Shown here: positions 34,047-44,287 of the stretch, one piece after another
Numbering within the stretch: position 1 is the first letter of the stretch
How the letters are laid out: each line of letters starts with the position of its first letter
Assembly: GCA_022566355.1 (NCBI GenBank)
Contig: JADFJB010000003.1
Coordinates: forward strand, 23,501-87,500
Reading direction: 5' to 3'
Source: a candidate division KSB1 bacterium
GTDB taxonomy: Bacteria; Zhuqueibacterota; JdFR-76; DREG01
Length of the DNA: 64,000 nt
The notes under the pieces: model-generated
What the model saw: the letters and a program-made list of their open reading frames with translations, nothing else
Databases searched by the model: none
What the model was told of the DNA's origin: nothing
Program-made: the position numbers and the translations under genes

Positions 34047-35717
34047 ATGCAATTTGGATTCATTATCGACAACCGTAGATGTATTGGTTGCCACGCTTGT
34101 ACTGTAGCATGTAAAGCAGAACATGATACTCCTCTGGGTGTCAATCGAACCTGGGTTAAATATATTGAGAAGGGTGAATTCCCAAACACACGCCGCTTGT
34201 TTTCGGTCATGCGCTGCAACCACTGTGCGGATGCGCCCTGTGTGGAAATTTGTCCTACCGGGTCCTTATTCACTCGTGAAGACGGCATCGTCGATTTTGA
34301 TAAACGTCGCTGTATCGGCTGTAAAGCTTGCATGCAAGCCTGTCCCTACGACGCGCTTTACATCGACCCTGAAACGGATACAGCGGCAAAATGTAACTAT
34401 TGCGCCCATCGAGTAGATATTGGTTTAGAGCCGGCTTGTGTAAATGTTTGTCCAACTCATGCGATCATTTCCGGTGATATGGACGATCCGCAATCGGAAA
34501 TATCTCAACTATTGGCTCACGAGAAAGTCACGGCAAGGAAAGTCGAAAAAGGAACTCAACCTAAATTGTTCTATATCGATGGAGATGAGGCGTCTTTAAA
34601 TCCAGCTGCAACAGATCAATCGAGTGATTATATGTGGAACTCACAAATCTCCGGAGTCGGCCATTTTGCCAGCTATGCTGAAAATCGGATTGCAAGTTCT
34701 GATCCACAAGAATTGCTCAATCAATTAACCGGCAGTAACGGTGATGATAAACAATGGCTATCCAGTGAGAAAAACCCCAAAGAAAAAGTGCTAGTTCCTG
34801 AAAGCCAAGGTAGCGAAATTATCCAACAAAAAGCCAAAGATGTTGTCGAAGAAACAACCAAGCGAGTTTATGATAGTCCGGGTAAAGGAGTCTTGTGGGG
34901 TTGGGAAGTGCCGGCTTATATCTGGACCAAAGCGGTTTCAACGGGTGCATTCCTGGTTCCTTTCCTGGCATTCGTGGGTGGTTTTTCTTCGGTTAGCGAC
35001 CCAGTTCAATGGCTTGGATTGAGCCTGGGATTGTTATTTCTTGTTTTAACCAATATTCTGCTAATTAAGGACTTGGATCAGCCATTTAGATTTGCTTATG
35101 TTTTGCTAAGACCCCAGTGGCGATCCTGGCTGGTCCGTGGTGGCTATGCAATCACTTTTTATGGTGGATTGTTGACCGCCGGGATTATTACAAAGTTAAG
35201 CGGATTAACCAATCTGGAAATTTTGGTAAAATGGCTTTGTGCAATCGTCGCAGTTATAACTTCTGTTTATACCGCATTCTTACTTGCCCAGGCTAAAGGC
35301 CGCGATTTTTGGCAGAGTCCGATCTTACCGTTTCATATGATCGTTCACACAATGCTAGCTGGTGCTGCTATTTTTGCTTTTCTGTCACCCATAGCCGGAT
35401 TTGATCAAAGTTGGCATACTTATTTGGATCATGTTTTTTACACGTTTATTATTCTAAACTTACTGATTATTAGTGTGGAGTTATTTACACCACACCCGAC
35501 AGCAGATTCAAAGGTCGTTGTAGATATGATAATACGTGGACGGTTCAAGAGGCTATTCAAAGTGGGTGTTGTCATTATGGGCAATATCGTTCCATTATTC
35601 TTTGTTTTGTTGGGCAGCCCGGAATTATTGCCGTTTGTGGGTTTGTTGATTTTGATGGGGATCTATTTCACAGAACATATCTGGGTGCTGGCGCCGCAAC
35701 TGGTTCCATTAAGTTAG
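34047..35717 (+). CDS. Fused 4x[4Fe-4S] / NrfD-type membrane subunit (SoeB-SoeC-like)
   Basis: 556 residues combining two usual subunits. Residues 1-160 form a DmsB/SoeB-type electron-transfer module with four cysteine clusters (CIGCHACTVAC; CNHCADAPCVEIC; CIGCKACMQAC; CNYC..CVNVC). A linker of about 120 residues leads through 'GWEVPAYIWTKAVSTGA' to about eight hydrophobic helices of the NrfD/DmsC family (280-556), the quinone-site module. The FeS part has no Tat signal, so it should face the cytoplasm. It pairs with the molybdoenzyme that follows after 73 bp. The SD is weak. Reaction (sulfite oxidation versus polysulfide/thiosulfate reduction) is inferred from context. Confidence 0.9.
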   Translation: MQFGFIIDNRRCIGCHACTVACKAEHDTPLGVNRTWVKYIEKGEFPNTRRLFSVMRCNHCADAPCVEICPTGSLFTREDGIVDFDKRRCIGCKACMQACPYDALYIDPETDTAAKCNYCAHRVDIGLEPACVNVCPTHAIISGDMDDPQSEISQLLAHEKVTARKVEKGTQPKLFYIDGDEASLNPAATDQSSDYMWNSQISGVGHFASYAENRIASSDPQELLNQLTGSNGDDKQWLSSEKNPKEKVLVPESQGSEIIQQKAKDVVEETTKRVYDSPGKGVLWGWEVPAYIWTKAVSTGAFLVPFLAFVGGFSSVSDPVQWLGLSLGLLFLVLTNILLIKDLDQPFRFAYVLLRPQWRSWLVRGGYAITFYGGLLTAGIITKLSGLTNLEILVKWLCAIVAVITSVYTAFLLAQAKGRDFWQSPILPFHMIVHTMLAGAAIFAFLSPIAGFDQSWHTYLDHVFYTFIILNLLIISVELFTPHPTADSKVVVDMIIRGRFKRLFKVGVVIMGNIVPLFFVLLGSPELLPFVGLLILMGIYFTEHIWVLAPQLVPLS

Positions 35718-35790
35718 GAAAGCGCCTAAAGCGCCAAAATTGCCAAATGCTTATTATCATATATTTTTTGGTTACCAATAGGAGAATTTA

Positions 35791-38652
35791 ATGTCCGACC
35801 GGAATTCGGGAAATCTAATTGAAAAAATAGCCGAGAAACTGCACCTCATTCCAAATCTACATACAGAAACTGGACCCGATCTTCAAAGTTTAACCGAAGC
35901 TGGCAAGCTAACGGATTTTCCTCCTATCGAAAAGTGGGACGATTGGGTTGAATATGAAGCGAAAAGCTGGCCGCGACGCGACCCCAAGCATTATATGATC
36001 ATACCAACGACATGCTTTAATTGTGAAGCCGGCTGTGGTTTACTAAGCTACGTCGACAAAGAGACTATGACTGTCCGAAAATTTGAGGGCAATCCTTATC
36101 ATCCAGCCAGCCGAGGGCGGAATTGTGCTAAGGGGCCGGCAACGATCAATCAAATTAATGATGAGGACAGAATCCTTTATCCGATGAAACGAAAAGGCAA
36201 GCGCGGGGAAGGTGGCTGGGATCGCGTTTCGTGGGATGAAGTTTTGGATGATTTTTCGGGACGAATACGAAAAGCGCTTCAGGAGAAACGAAATAATGAA
36301 GTCGTTTATCACGTTGGTCGACCGGGTCATGAGGGTTATATGGATCGAATACTACAGTCCTGGGGTGTGGATGGCCACAACAGCCACACCAATATTTGTT
36401 CTGCCGGTGCGCGATTTGGTTATGCGATTTGGCATGGTTTCGACCGGCCTTCTCCGGATCATGCCAATGCAAAATTAATATTGCTGATCTCTGCTCATCT
36501 TGAGTCCGGACATTATTTTAACCCTCATGCACAAAGAATAATAGAAGGATTAATGAACGGTTGCAAATTGGTGGTTATGGATCCACGGCTCTCCAATACC
36601 GCCAGTATGGCTGATTATTGGCTGCCTACTTATCCAGGCAGTGAAGCGGCCGTGCTTTTGGCCATGGCAAAAGTGATTCTCGATGAAAGCCTTTTCGATG
36701 AAAAATATTTACATGATTGGGTAAACTGGCAAGAGTTTCTGCAAAAAGAACATCCAACTGTAGAAGTAAACTTTGCTAATTTTATTCGATTGCTGAAAGA
36801 AACCTACCAGGAATACACACCGGAATTCGCCGCTAACGAAAGCGGAATTGATGCCGAGACCATTATTGAGGTCGCACGCAAAATAGGTGAAGCCGGAAGT
36901 CGATTTTCATCCCATAATTGGCGCAGTGCGGGTAGCGGAAATTTAGGTGGCTGGGCTGTTTCGCGCTGTTTGCATTTTTTGAATGTGCTCACGGGTAGTG
37001 TCGGAACAGTGGGGGGGACGTCGCCAAGCGGTTGGAACAAATTTAAACCAACTGTCTTTGATAAGCCACCCGCACAAAAATTCTGGAATGAATTGCATTT
37101 TCCAAACGAATATCCGCTCGCACATTACGAAATGAGTTTTCTATTGCCGCATTTCTTGAAAGAGGGGAGAAGTAAACTGGATGTGTATTTCACCCGGGTT
37201 TTTAATCCGGTATGGTCTTTTCCTGATGGTTTTACCTGGATTGAAGTATTACAGGATGAAAGCAAAATTGGCCTGCACGCTGCCTTAACACCCACCTGGA
37301 ATGAAACAGCGTTTTTTGCGGATTATGTTCTGCCGATGGGCCATGCAAGCGAGCGGCATGACTTGATCAGCTACGAGACCCATTCCGGCATGTGGATTGC
37401 TTTTCGTCAACCTGTTTTGCGTGAGGCTGCTCGAAAAATGGGTAATCCTGTCCAATTTACTTATGAGGCTAACCCTGGAGAAGTGTGGGAGGAGGACGAG
37501 TTTTGGGTCGAATTATCCTGGCGGATTGATCCGGATGGGAGCCTGGGGATTAAAAAACATTTTATGTCCCCTTATAGAAAGGGAGAAAAAATCACCATTG
37601 ATGAATATTATCAATTCGTTTTTGATAATGTACCTGGGTTGCCGGAAAAAGCGGCTGAAAAAAAGTTGACTCCACTGGAATATATGCGAATTTACGGCGC
37701 TTTTGAGGTGGAGAAAACTTCATATCATAAGCATCTAAAACCGCTAACAAAAGAAGAATTAAAGAAAACTAAGGTGGATACAAAAACGGGAACGATTAAA
37801 ACGAAAGAAAAAATTGTCGGTGTTTTTGCGGATGGAAAATCTTATGCCGGATTCCCGACGCCTTCTAAAAAGCAAGAGTTTTATTCCCAAACGATGGTCG
37901 ATTGGAATTGGCCAGAATATAAAATTCCAATTTATATAAAAAGTCATGTTCATCCGGATCAAATGGATCGAAGCAAAGGAGAGTTCCCATTGGTGCCAAC
38001 TTTTCGGTTACCGACCCTGATTCATTCCCGATCTGGTAATGCCAAATGGCTTATGGAAATTTCGAATCGCAATCCAATTTGGATGCATACTTCAGATGGA
38101 AAAGACCTGGGAATAAAGACAGGGGATTTGCTGCGGGTAAATACAGACATCGGTTATTTTGTCGATCGGGTTTGGCTAACAGAAGGGATGAAACCGGGCA
38201 TCGTGGCGTGTTCTCACCATCTCGGCAGGTGGCGGCGGCCACAAGATGCTAAGGGAAATCGATGGGCAACCAATTTGGTTTCCATCAAACAAATGAAAAA
38301 TGGCAAATGGAAAATGAGGCAATTGGATGGCATCCGCCCCTATAAAAGCAACGATCCGGATTCGTCCCGTATCTTTTGGAGCGATGGCGGTGTACATCAA
38401 AATCTCACTTTCCCTGTTCATCCGGATCCAGTCAGCGGTATGCATTGCTGGCATCAAAAGGTGAGAATTGAGAAAGCGCATCCGGAAGATAAATATGGCG
38501 ATGTGGTGGTCGATACCAATCGCTCCTTTGAAATTTATAAAGAATGGTTGAAAAAAACTCGTCCGGCGCCAGGTCCAGGAGGATTGAGAAGGCCGCTTTG
38601 GCTGAATAGACCGCTCCGTCCATCGGAAGAGATGTTTTACATCGATTTATAA
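35791..38652 (+). CDS. Molybdopterin oxidoreductase, SoeA/PsrA-like
   Basis: 953 residues, AGGAG upstream. The N-terminal [4Fe-4S] site is C75-x2-C78-x3-C82-x29-C112 with Lys114 (CAKG). 'SHTNICSAGARFGY' offers C203 as the likely molybdenum ligand, as in the PsrA/PhsA/SoeA branch. The C-terminal dinucleotide-binding domain holds 'FRLPTLIHSRSGNAKW' and 'HLGRWRRP'. There is no Tat or Sec signal, so it is cytoplasmic, as in SoeABC sulfite dehydrogenase and unlike periplasmic PsrA/TtrA. With TusA/DsrE2/rhodanese-MBL upstream and SulP downstream, sulfite:quinone oxidoreductase is the best guess. Confidence 0.88.
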   Translation: MSDRNSGNLIEKIAEKLHLIPNLHTETGPDLQSLTEAGKLTDFPPIEKWDDWVEYEAKSWPRRDPKHYMIIPTTCFNCEAGCGLLSYVDKETMTVRKFEGNPYHPASRGRNCAKGPATINQINDEDRILYPMKRKGKRGEGGWDRVSWDEVLDDFSGRIRKALQEKRNNEVVYHVGRPGHEGYMDRILQSWGVDGHNSHTNICSAGARFGYAIWHGFDRPSPDHANAKLILLISAHLESGHYFNPHAQRIIEGLMNGCKLVVMDPRLSNTASMADYWLPTYPGSEAAVLLAMAKVILDESLFDEKYLHDWVNWQEFLQKEHPTVEVNFANFIRLLKETYQEYTPEFAANESGIDAETIIEVARKIGEAGSRFSSHNWRSAGSGNLGGWAVSRCLHFLNVLTGSVGTVGGTSPSGWNKFKPTVFDKPPAQKFWNELHFPNEYPLAHYEMSFLLPHFLKEGRSKLDVYFTRVFNPVWSFPDGFTWIEVLQDESKIGLHAALTPTWNETAFFADYVLPMGHASERHDLISYETHSGMWIAFRQPVLREAARKMGNPVQFTYEANPGEVWEEDEFWVELSWRIDPDGSLGIKKHFMSPYRKGEKITIDEYYQFVFDNVPGLPEKAAEKKLTPLEYMRIYGAFEVEKTSYHKHLKPLTKEELKKTKVDTKTGTIKTKEKIVGVFADGKSYAGFPTPSKKQEFYSQTMVDWNWPEYKIPIYIKSHVHPDQMDRSKGEFPLVPTFRLPTLIHSRSGNAKWLMEISNRNPIWMHTSDGKDLGIKTGDLLRVNTDIGYFVDRVWLTEGMKPGIVACSHHLGRWRRPQDAKGNRWATNLVSIKQMKNGKWKMRQLDGIRPYKSNDPDSSRIFWSDGGVHQNLTFPVHPDPVSGMHCWHQKVRIEKAHPEDKYGDVVVDTNRSFEIYKEWLKKTRPAPGPGGLRRPLWLNRPLRPSEEMFYIDL

Positions 38653-38673
38653 TATGCTCTAGTTAGCTGGATA

Positions 38674-38999
38674 ATGAAACGAAAGAAAATACCATACGGA
38701 ACAAAATTACCTGTCATGCTAACCTTACGTGAACGGGATATCATCCGTGATGAGACATTCTGCGATCAAGACTTTGCAAAATTGGCTTTAGTAGACGGCA
38801 AAAGGATTAAAGTCGAACTGTCATTGGGGACATCGAGGAAATTCAGGGGTACATAGCAGCCGAGGCAAATCATACGAAAAATAAAAAACTCAAGAAAGAA
38901 CTTGATCGCCTTTTCGATAAACTTCAGGTCTTTCTGGATACTTACGATGATCAACATGAATTAGACAGCTTACAAATTCATCCAGCCGACCGGGAATAA
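38674..38999 (+). pseudogene. Frameshifted small conserved protein
   Basis: The first frame (MKRKKIPYGTKLPVMLTLRE to VELSLG) stops at 38856. Adding one base in the GGGG run at about 38825 continues DIEEIQGYIAAEANHTK and KELDRLFDKLQVFLDTYDD to the stop at 38999, about 108 residues. The pattern is basic N-terminus, mixed middle and helical end. No function is recognised. It starts 21 bp after the molybdoenzyme and may belong to that transcript. A homopolymer sequencing error is possible. Confidence 0.6.
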
Positions 39000-39122
39000 C
39001 GCTTGTTTGATTTTTGTTCCTGGCTCGTGGCCGGCGGCTGGTGATAGCGTTATTATAAGCGGTTCTTCAATTTTAATCATTTTTAGAAGCTTTTTCCCCT
39101 TAAAACGTCATTTATTACTTAT

Positions 39123-40850
39123 ATGGAAATCTCCAAAATAACCGATCATATTCGAACTTATAACAAAACACTATTTCGCCGTGATATTATCGCTGGGCTC
39201 ACCGTCACCTTTGTGGCAATCCCGCAATCGATGGTCTATGCACTTATTGCTGGTGTTGAACCGCAATATGGTTTGTACGCTTTTATGGTGGGTTCAATTG
39301 TCGGATCGATTTTTGGTTCATCACGTCATCTGAACACTGGGCCAACGAATGCCACATCAATAGTTATTGCCAGCACCCTGGCTTTATATTCTGTTGATGA
39401 CCAATTTTTGAAGATGGTTTTTCTATTGGGATTCCTTTCTGGATGTTTGCAACTAGGTGCCGGACTTTTAAAGTTGAGCAACTTAACTCATTTTCTTTCT
39501 CGCTCAGTATTAGCTGGTTTTATCGGCGGGGCGGGCCTTTTTATCATTGTCAACCAGATGCCCAATTTAATGGGATTTTCAAAAAATACTAATTCCTCTG
39601 TATTTGAGGGAGTAAAACACATATTTAACAGTTTGGATCAAATTCAACCAACTGTTTTATTGGTGGGAATTGGATCTATTTTATTAACACTCCTTATTAA
39701 TAGGCTAAGCCCAAAAACAACTTCAGGAATTCCCATTTTACCGTCGTACCTGATTTCTATTTTATTGTCAGCGGCAATTGTTGTGATATTTGATCTTGGA
39801 GATACAGTCAAAGTGGTGGGAGATATCCCCAGGTCTCTGCCACCTTTAAGCATGCCACTATTTGAGTTGGAATCTATTCAAACTCTGATGCAAGGCGCAA
39901 TAGCGATAGCATTTATAGGATTAGCAGAAGCTACGTCTGCAGCCAAAATAGTAGCAGACTTTGCTGGTGATAAGCTGCAAGTTGACAAAGAATTTAGAGG
40001 CCAGGGACTTGCAAAAATTGCAACATCCTTTTTTAGCGGAATACCTGTTTCGGGCTCATTTACCAGGAGTTTACTTTGCTACAGAGCAGGTGCAGAGACA
40101 AAAATGGCGAATATTATGGCCGGTATTTTTGTTGCAATTGCCGTGTTATTTTTTGGTCCGGTTATTAAACACATCCCATTAGCGGCTTTGGCTGGTATTG
40201 TTATGTTGATTGCAAGCAATATGGTTGATTGGAAATACGTTAAAATGGCTCTTCGCTCATCGAATGTGGATTCATTAGCTATTCTTGCAACTTTTTTTGC
40301 TGCCCTGTTTTTTTCATTGGTCACTGCAATTTATATTGGTGTGGGGTTTTCCCTGGTCCTGTTCCTTCGCAGGGTAAAGAAGCCTAACCTTGTTGAGTTG
40401 ATATACGATGATAAGTTCGGGTTCAAAGAAAAAACTGAATCTAATCAAAGTTCCATTCCTGAGCTTACCATTATCCATGTTGAAGGAGATGTTTTTTTTG
40501 CCAGCGTAGATTCTGTGGATGATGATATTCAAAAGATTGCTCAACGAAATGCGGTAAAAGTGATTATACTTAGATTGAAAAGAGCCTTTAGCCTGGATGC
40601 AACTTCTATGATGGTATTTATGAAAATCTATAAGGATTTAGAAAAACAAGGCAAATTGTTGCTCATCTCAGGAGCTGGCGGGCAAGTTAAAAAGATTATT
40701 CACGAATCAGGTTTGGATAAAGTAATTGGCGAAGACCACATTTTTTATTCAGATGAGAACTTATTTAAATCCACACGCGCTGCGATTAGTTATGCGCTTC
40801 AATTCATCAATGCGAATTATGGTACAAATTATACGATGTCTAATTTGTAA
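39123..40850 (+). CDS. SulP-family anion transporter with STAS domain
   Basis: 575 residues. The membrane domain (about 20-400) has the SulP signature 'VAIPQSMVYALIAGVEPQYGLYAFMVGS' (parts: AIPQSMVYALIAG; GSSRHLNTGPTNATS) and 'SGSFTRSLLCYRAGAETKMANI'. The cytoplasmic STAS domain (430-555) has 'IIHVEGDVFFASVDSV' and 'IILRLKRAFSLDATSMMV'. SulP proteins move sulfate, bicarbonate or other anions. Beside a sulfite-oxidising gene set and molybdate importers, sulfate export or sulfate/molybdate uptake are both plausible. No good SD precedes the ATG. Confidence 0.92.
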   Translation: MEISKITDHIRTYNKTLFRRDIIAGLTVTFVAIPQSMVYALIAGVEPQYGLYAFMVGSIVGSIFGSSRHLNTGPTNATSIVIASTLALYSVDDQFLKMVFLLGFLSGCLQLGAGLLKLSNLTHFLSRSVLAGFIGGAGLFIIVNQMPNLMGFSKNTNSSVFEGVKHIFNSLDQIQPTVLLVGIGSILLTLLINRLSPKTTSGIPILPSYLISILLSAAIVVIFDLGDTVKVVGDIPRSLPPLSMPLFELESIQTLMQGAIAIAFIGLAEATSAAKIVADFAGDKLQVDKEFRGQGLAKIATSFFSGIPVSGSFTRSLLCYRAGAETKMANIMAGIFVAIAVLFFGPVIKHIPLAALAGIVMLIASNMVDWKYVKMALRSSNVDSLAILATFFAALFFSLVTAIYIGVGFSLVLFLRRVKKPNLVELIYDDKFGFKEKTESNQSSIPELTIIHVEGDVFFASVDSVDDDIQKIAQRNAVKVIILRLKRAFSLDATSMMVFMKIYKDLEKQGKLLLISGAGGQVKKIIHESGLDKVIGEDHIFYSDENLFKSTRAAISYALQFINANYGTNYTMSNL

Positions 40851-41262
40851 TTGTATGTTGACTCTAAAAACCAGCTTTCTTTCGAATCTTGAAAACCGAT
40901 ACATTGATTCCATAAATAAATATTATATTATAAACATCATTTGAGGTCAACAGAAAGTCGGTTTTCACAGTAATCACTAGCGAAGCTTCGCCTCAACCGA
41001 CAAGAAAAACAAGCTTAATAAACTCGAAATGCTAATATCGAAATTCTAAACAAATTCCAAATACACCAAACAAAACGAAGAAACCTATTGAGGAGAGTCA
41101 ATCAATTTTGCCCTGTTTTTAATTTTGTACATTGGAATTTTCGATATTGTTTAGAATCTAGAATTTTGGATTTCGAATTTTAAATCAAAGTAATTTTATT
41201 TAATCGCAAAAAATCTTGACTCAAAATCAAAGTTGGATTTCTGATAAAACATTTAATTATAT
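40851..41262. other. AT-rich intergenic region with dispersed repeat
   Basis: Contains AATTCTAAACAAATTCC at about 41041, closely related to the sequence next to the heptad array at 60.3 kb, and a loosely inverted copy near 41147. No gene, RNA or clear promoter was recognised. Confidence 0.45.
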
Positions 41263-41859
41263 ATGTTTGAAAACTTATCTGCCGCCATCATCGCAGGGGG
41301 AAAAAGTGCCAGGTTTGGAGAGCATAAAGGGTTGGCTGTTCTAAATTCTCGACAAATGATTGACTATTCGATTGTCCTTGCAAAAGAGATCGGGTTTTCT
41401 CAATTCCTGGTATATGGCAAGGAAAATTACTTTGACCAAATTGACATACCTTGTTATTCCGATATCATCCCACATTGTGGACCAATGGGTGGGATTTATA
41501 CAGCTTTGGTGAAAGCACAAACAAATTTAGTCGCAACCATTCCTTGTGATATGCCTTTTCTAACGGCAGAAGTGTATAGATTGCTTTATGATAATTATGG
41601 GGAAAACAAGCCTGTTATTGCAGTTTCAGAAAACGGCGTAGAATCCCTGGTAGCAATATGGCCAAAAACATATGAAAGTAAATTAAGGGATGCAATTCAC
41701 AAGAAAGTTTTTACAATTCATGCATTCATTCAAAATAATGATATCCCTAAAATATCCATTCCTGAATTAATGCCGGATTATGAGGAGAAAATTTTTCTTA
41801 ATATTAACACGAAAGAAGATTTAGCAGCTATCCAAAAAAATTCTTATTGGAGTAAATAA
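41263..41859 (+). CDS. mobA: Molybdenum cofactor guanylyltransferase
   Basis: 198 residues. Nucleotidyltransferase motif 'AAIIAGGKSARFGEHKGL' (GG and downstream Lys), 'CGPMGGIYTAL' and 'ATIPCDMPFL' with the metal-binding Asp. MobA attaches GMP to molybdopterin, giving the bis-MGD cofactor that the DMSO-reductase-type enzyme at 35.8 kb needs. It is a stand-alone gene within the molybdenum island with no clear SD. Confidence 0.93.
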   Translation: MFENLSAAIIAGGKSARFGEHKGLAVLNSRQMIDYSIVLAKEIGFSQFLVYGKENYFDQIDIPCYSDIIPHCGPMGGIYTALVKAQTNLVATIPCDMPFLTAEVYRLLYDNYGENKPVIAVSENGVESLVAIWPKTYESKLRDAIHKKVFTIHAFIQNNDIPKISIPELMPDYEEKIFLNINTKEDLAAIQKNSYWSK

Positions 41860-41886
41860 TAGAATTCGTTAGAACTTACTAAATTG

Positions 41887-42267
41887 TTATATTTTCCTGT
41901 TTATCAGTTTCAGACGCGTCGCTGGAAGGCGTTTAAGTCGTTGATTTCTCGGATCAACTTCGATGCCCGCAGATTCAAGTGCAGTCACACCGAGAATAGG
42001 CTCAACGTCTTTTCCTCCAAAAATGACAGTTCCACCTACGAAATCACCCATAAATTCAATGTCAGCGGTAGTTATATCCATTTTGATTTTACTGCCATCG
42101 GCGAGTTCATAAATTCTTTGGCCTTTGGGTTTTAGACCTATACTTTTAAGATGCTGCCCTGGAACGAGAGTATCTATAGCACCGGTATCCACGAGAAAAA
42201 GTCCTTCCCAACTCTTGTTAGATTCAGCAGGGTTACGTATTGTGACTGTAACATGAGTGGATCCCAT
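41887..42267 (-). CDS. Retropepsin-like aspartic protease
   Basis: 126 residues. Catalytic motif 'FLVDTGAIDTLVP' (DTG) and the second conserved element 'ILGVTALESAGIEVDP' match small bacterial aspartyl proteases of the retropepsin-like PF13650/PF13975 type, which act as dimers. There is no signal peptide or membrane anchor. Its setting between mobA and moeA has no obvious meaning. GATAGGT precedes the ATG. Confidence 0.85.
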   Translation of the reverse strand: MGSTHVTVTIRNPAESNKSWEGLFLVDTGAIDTLVPGQHLKSIGLKPKGQRIYELADGSKIKMDITTADIEFMGDFVGGTVIFGGKDVEPILGVTALESAGIEVDPRNQRLKRLPATRLKLINRKI

Positions 42268-42852
42268 TATTTTACCTATCTCATAAGATAAATTTTTAAC
42301 AACAATTCGATTTGATTAATTGTACGCTGACTGATCTCAGAATTATGTTTAACCATCCTTGTTTGACGAAGTGCGTTAATATATGCAGATATCCTATAAA
42401 ATCAATATAAAACGCCAGGGTGCTAAATCCTTAAATCCGTGGATTACCGCTTATATGCTTATAGATATTAATGAGGTGGTGTAATTTGTTATGCAATCAC
42501 GTATTTTGTTGAGCCACATAAAATAATCTAAGTAATCTAACGAATGACCAAGTTATTTTCTCAAACTACTTTTTGATATACCTTATTAGCTATAATTTCT
42601 TGATAAGAGGAATTGGGTTTTAACAGCAAACCTATGATTAGTTTAACCTGTCTTGTGTTTATCTGCTCGTCAGTATAAAACTTGCCGGTTCCCGGAATAT
42701 TAGATGGATCCAGGCTTGAATTGCGAAGACGCCATTTCTAATCATCAAAGTCAATGTAGCCACGAAGGTTTTAATAACTTATCGCAAATAAAAAATGTCA
42801 ATGCATCTATTTTTTCTTTTTTTCTTTGTTACTCTGTGCCTTTGTGCCTTTG
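42268..42852. other. Intergenic region with a possible reverse-strand gene remnant
   Basis: Between 42737 and 42561 on the reverse strand there is an open stretch of 59 codons without a start (RNSSLDPSNIPGTGKFYTD, then QVKLIIGLLLKPNSSYQ) that looks coding but matches no family I recognise. Near 42826-42862 the sequence GTTACTCTGTGCCTTTGTG is the inverse of a GTGACAAAGGCACAAAG string at about 13125. Confidence 0.35.
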
Positions 42853-44073
42853 TTACTTTGTTACCACCCAGGGAAATAAAAAAGCGTCGATAAGTTCGCC
42901 CTCGTACAAAGATACACCAGCATCAATGAGTATAAACCCATTCGCATTGACAATGGTCGAAATCATGTGCGAACCTTGTTTCTCCAAAGGATAAGCTATT
43001 GGTTTTCCTTGTGAATTTGTTGTGATTTGAACACGCATAAGATGAGCTCTGTTTAATTTGTTTTGAATAGGCTCTTGTAATTCCGCTTGCAAGGGGAAAG
43101 CGGTCTTAACTTTTCCACATAGCTGATGAATCATTGGATGGATAAAATAGGAATAACACATAAATGCTGAAACGGGATTTCCGGGTAATCCAAACAAAAG
43201 AGTATTCTCTTTTTTAGCGAACAGAAGCGGTTTGCCTGGTTTTATCCGAACTCGCCAAAATAAAGTTTCGAATCCCACTTTCTGTACCGCTTCTTTAATA
43301 TGGTCGTGAGGTCCCACTGAAACACCGCCAGATAAAATGATGAGGTTGCAATTTTCCATAATCCGCTCAAGTAATTCGACTGTTTGATCCAGGCTATCAG
43401 GAACTTTTTCCACGGCTTTCACTAAACCGCCGGATTGTTGCAGTGCTGTGGACAGCATGATTCCATTTGAATCGCGAATTTGCCAAGGTTGTACAGGCTG
43501 ATCAAATGGGACAAGTTCAGTTCCGGTAACAATTATGGCTGCTTGTGGTCTCGCATAGACGGATAATTGAGATAAGCCTACTGAAGCCAATAAAGCAATC
43601 TGGGGGGGATGGATTTCCATACCCTTGGGGATTAGAAGATCGCCTGCTTTAAATTCCTCACCTTCATAGCGAATATTTTGTCCCTTCTTTTTAACCTGCA
43701 AAATCTTAACCATTGAGCCGGTTACTTCTACTTCTTCAATTGGGACAACCGTATCAGCACCTTCAGCCACCATGGCGCCTGTACTGATTCTAACAGCTTT
43801 ACCCGATATTAATTTTTCCTGAAATGGTATTCCCGCCTGGCTTTCTCCAACGATTTTGAGAGACACCGGGTTTGCAGATGAAGTGGATCGGATATCATCC
43901 CATCGCAATGCAAAGCCATCCATGGCGCTGTTGGTATAACGGGGTGAAGGCTCCGGTGCAAGAATATCTTCTGCAGATATTAACCCTAACGCATCTTGCA
44001 ATTTTGCCGAAGTTATTTCTTTTTCCGGTAAATGATCTTGAATGATTTTAGATGCTTCTTGTATTGAAATCAT
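42853..44073 (-). CDS. moeA: Molybdopterin molybdenumtransferase
   Basis: 406 residues. Family motifs 'RYTNSAMDGFALR', 'VRISTGAMVAEGADTVVPIE', 'IIVTGTEL', 'ILSGGVSVGPHDHIKE' and 'FGLPGNPVSAFMCY' are all present. MoeA inserts molybdate into adenylated molybdopterin. The last codons run into a dispersed GTAACAAAG repeat (ending FPWVVTK), so the natural C-terminus may have been altered slightly. Transcribed towards mobA, against the rest of the island. Confidence 0.94.
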   Translation of the reverse strand: MISIQEASKIIQDHLPEKEITSAKLQDALGLISAEDILAPEPSPRYTNSAMDGFALRWDDIRSTSSANPVSLKIVGESQAGIPFQEKLISGKAVRISTGAMVAEGADTVVPIEEVEVTGSMVKILQVKKKGQNIRYEGEEFKAGDLLIPKGMEIHPPQIALLASVGLSQLSVYARPQAAIIVTGTELVPFDQPVQPWQIRDSNGIMLSTALQQSGGLVKAVEKVPDSLDQTVELLERIMENCNLIILSGGVSVGPHDHIKEAVQKVGFETLFWRVRIKPGKPLLFAKKENTLLFGLPGNPVSAFMCYSYFIHPMIHQLCGKVKTAFPLQAELQEPIQNKLNRAHLMRVQITTNSQGKPIAYPLEKQGSHMISTIVNANGFILIDAGVSLYEGELIDAFLFPWVVTK

Positions 44074-44287
44074 ATTGGATACTCCAACTGAAGATTTACA
44101 ATTATAGATTATTTTTGGATCATCATAATAATGGCGTACTTATTCTTTGCCACAGACTTGCACAGACTAAAACGGAAATGCGATCAGACAGGATTAGCAT
44201 GATGAACAAGATTTATAAAGCGATAAATAAAAATGGCTAGTGCTTCTAAAACCGTTGAAACGGTTATAACTTATTGTTTTTTTGTCA

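Noticed and set aside
34043-34333. Antisense ORF at the start of the FeS-NrfD gene
   Set aside because: Mirror of the cysteine-rich ferredoxin region; no start signal.
38051-38623. Several reverse-strand ORFs of 60-100 codons inside the molybdoenzyme gene
   Set aside because: They overlap conserved domains of the molybdopterin oxidoreductase and show no independent signals.
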